Origin: Kribbella kalugense
GTDB taxonomy: Bacteria > Actinomycetota > Actinomycetes > Propionibacteriales > Kribbellaceae
Reading direction: 5' to 3'
DNA length: 64,000 bases
NCBI RefSeq assembly: GCF_004365875.1
Contig: NZ_SODF01000001.1
Coordinates: forward strand, 1,612,001-1,676,000
A program made the translations under genes and the position numbers. This document shows positions 62,908 through 64,000 of this stretch, one piece after another. Position 1 is the first letter of the stretch, and the number at the start of each line of letters is the position of its first letter. Under the pieces are notes generated by a model that worked only from the letters and a program-made list of their open reading frames with translations, searched no databases and was not told where the DNA came from.

Positions 62908-64000
62908 ATGACTGCTGGCGTCACCTCCCCCGCCCGCAAACCGGCCCGCCCCCGCAAGGGCAAGGGCGAAGGCCAGTGGGCGCTCGGATACCGCGAGCCG
63001 CTGAACAAGAACGAGGAGAACAAGAAGAACGACGACGGCCTGAACGTCCGGGCCCGGATCGAGAACGTCTACGCGCACCGCGGCTTCGACTCGATCGACC
63101 CGGCCGACCTGCGCGGCCGGTTCCGGTGGTGGGGGCTGTACACCCAGCGCAAGCCCGGGATCGACGGCGGCAAGACCGCGACGCTGGAGCCCGAGGAGCT
63201 GGACGACAAGTACTTCATGCTCCGGGTTCGAGTCGAGGGCGGCCAGCTCAGCACCGAGCAGCTGCGGGCGATCGCCGAGGTCTCCACGACGTACGCGCGG
63301 GACACCGCCGACATCACCGACCGGCAGAACATCCAGCTGCACTGGATCCGCGTCGAGGACGTCCCCGCGATCTGGCAGAAGCTCGAGGCGGTCGGCCTCT
63401 ACACGACCGAGGCCTGTGGTGACGTGCCGCGGGTGATCATCTCCAGCCCGGTGGCCGGCATCGCCGCGGACGAGATCATCGACCCGACACCGGCCATCGA
63501 CGACATCGTCGAGAAGTACATCGGGTCGAGCGAGTTCTCCAACCTGCCGCGGAAGTTCAAGACAGCGATGACCGGGCACCCGTCGCACGACGTCGTACCG
63601 GAAGTGAACGACATCGCGTTCGTCGGTGTGGTGCACCCCGAGCACGGCCCGGGTTTCGACGTCTGGGTCGGCGGCGGACTGTCGACCAACCCGATGCTGG
63701 CGCAGCGCCTCGGCGCATGGGTGCCGCTCGACGAGGTGCACGAGGCCTGGTGGGGTATCTGCAGCATCTTCCGCGACTACGGTTACCGCCGGCTGCGGAC
63801 CCGGGCCCGGATCAAGTTCCTGGTCGCGGACTGGGGCATCGAGAAATTCCGCGAGGTTCTCGAGACGAAGTACCTCAAGCGGAAGCTGATCGACGGACCG
63901 GCGCCCGAGGTTCCCGCCGTACAGGGTGACCACGTCGGTGTGCACAAGCAGAAGGACGGCAAGTACTTCGTCGGCGTCGCGCCGGTCGTCGGTCGCGTCT
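62908..64000 (+). CDS. Ferredoxin-type sulfite/nitrite reductase, N-terminal part
   Basis: At least 364 residues, cut by the window end before the C-terminal Cys cluster for Fe4S4-sirohaem. N-terminal GEGQWALGYREPLNKNEENK, TDRQNIQLHWIRVEDVP, EACGDVPRVIISSPVAGIAA and HDVVPEVNDIAFVGVV match mycobacterial SirA (NirA), which reduces sulfite to sulfide. The upstream Cys leader supports sulfite reduction over nitrite reduction. ATG 62908 has AAGGA 11 nt upstream. Confidence 0.88.
   Translation, partial: MTAGVTSPARKPARPRKGKGEGQWALGYREPLNKNEENKKNDDGLNVRARIENVYAHRGFDSIDPADLRGRFRWWGLYTQRKPGIDGGKTATLEPEELDDKYFMLRVRVEGGQLSTEQLRAIAEVSTTYARDTADITDRQNIQLHWIRVEDVPAIWQKLEAVGLYTTEACGDVPRVIISSPVAGIAADEIIDPTPAIDDIVEKYIGSSEFSNLPRKFKTAMTGHPSHDVVPEVNDIAFVGVVHPEHGPGFDVWVGGGLSTNPMLAQRLGAWVPLDEVHEAWWGICSIFRDYGYRRLRTRARIKFLVADWGIEKFREVLETKYLKRKLIDGPAPEVPAVQGDHVGVHKQKDGKYFVGVAPVVGRV

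Overview
The window comes from a high-GC actinobacterium. The phosphatidylinositol mannoside genes (pgsA, an acyltransferase, pimA), the fadA2-fabG4-htdX cluster known from mycobacteria, the PAC2 protein, the ECF41 sigma factors and the many starts lying 6-7 nt behind a TANNNT box all fit this. The mix with plant-polymer enzymes (GH9, DUF2264) and soil-type regulators suggests a Propionibacteriales soil organism, perhaps Kribbella-like. The genus is an inference.

Layout. 0-4.7 kb: lipid metabolism (acyl-CoA dehydrogenase, TetR regulator, thiolase, FabG4-type reductase, MaoC hydratase). 4.8-6.2 kb: a second, editing-less threonyl-tRNA synthetase behind a Thr-Thr-Thr leader peptide and attenuator. 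6.2-11.1 kb: thioesterase, PAC2, then a dehydrogenase/DUF2264 pair behind a LacI-type half-palindrome. 11.1-18.4 kb: ferritin with an iron box, DUF2207 protein, EF-G2, and a membrane protein/TPR/AAA operon. 18.4-26.1 kb: HIT protein, pgsA-acyltransferase-pimA, two exported proteins, then thrS with a second HIT protein. 26.2-36.1 kb: DedA, oxidoreductase, ECF41 sigma factor, ParA-like ATPase, two-component system, GntR regulator beside a deleted SDR gene, GT39-like membrane protein, SUMF1 protein.

36.1-48.1 kb is the accessory-looking part. Two inverted tRNA-Gly-Cys-Val clusters (38.5-38.8 and 47.0-47.3 kb) bracket about 8 kb that also holds tRNA-Val(CAC). Each of the three tRNA-Val genes is followed by the same hairpin-rich element. 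Tandem 0.34-kb repeats and a transporter remnant lie outside the clusters. Inside are pabC, a CGNR regulator, an M28 peptidase, an SDR/AraC pair, an aldo/keto reductase with a MerR-type promoter, a PPOX protein and a second ECF41 sigma factor with a near-canonical ECF41 promoter.

48.1-64 kb: SDR, rsgA with an upstream mini-ORF, YihY and aidB sharing overlapping -10 boxes, glyA behind a ZTP riboswitch, MFS/GbsR pair, amidase, GH9 cellulase with a perfect 15-bp palindrome, MFS/ArsR pair, and the start of a sulfite reductase behind a Cys-Cys leader peptide.

A theme is control by short translated leaders: the Thr leader before the thrS paralogue, the Cys leader before the sulfite reductase, a mini-ORF before rsgA and a leaderless mini-ORF abutting thrS. 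The best candidates for something undescribed are the Thr-attenuated truncated ThrRS and the covarying element behind every tRNA-Val.
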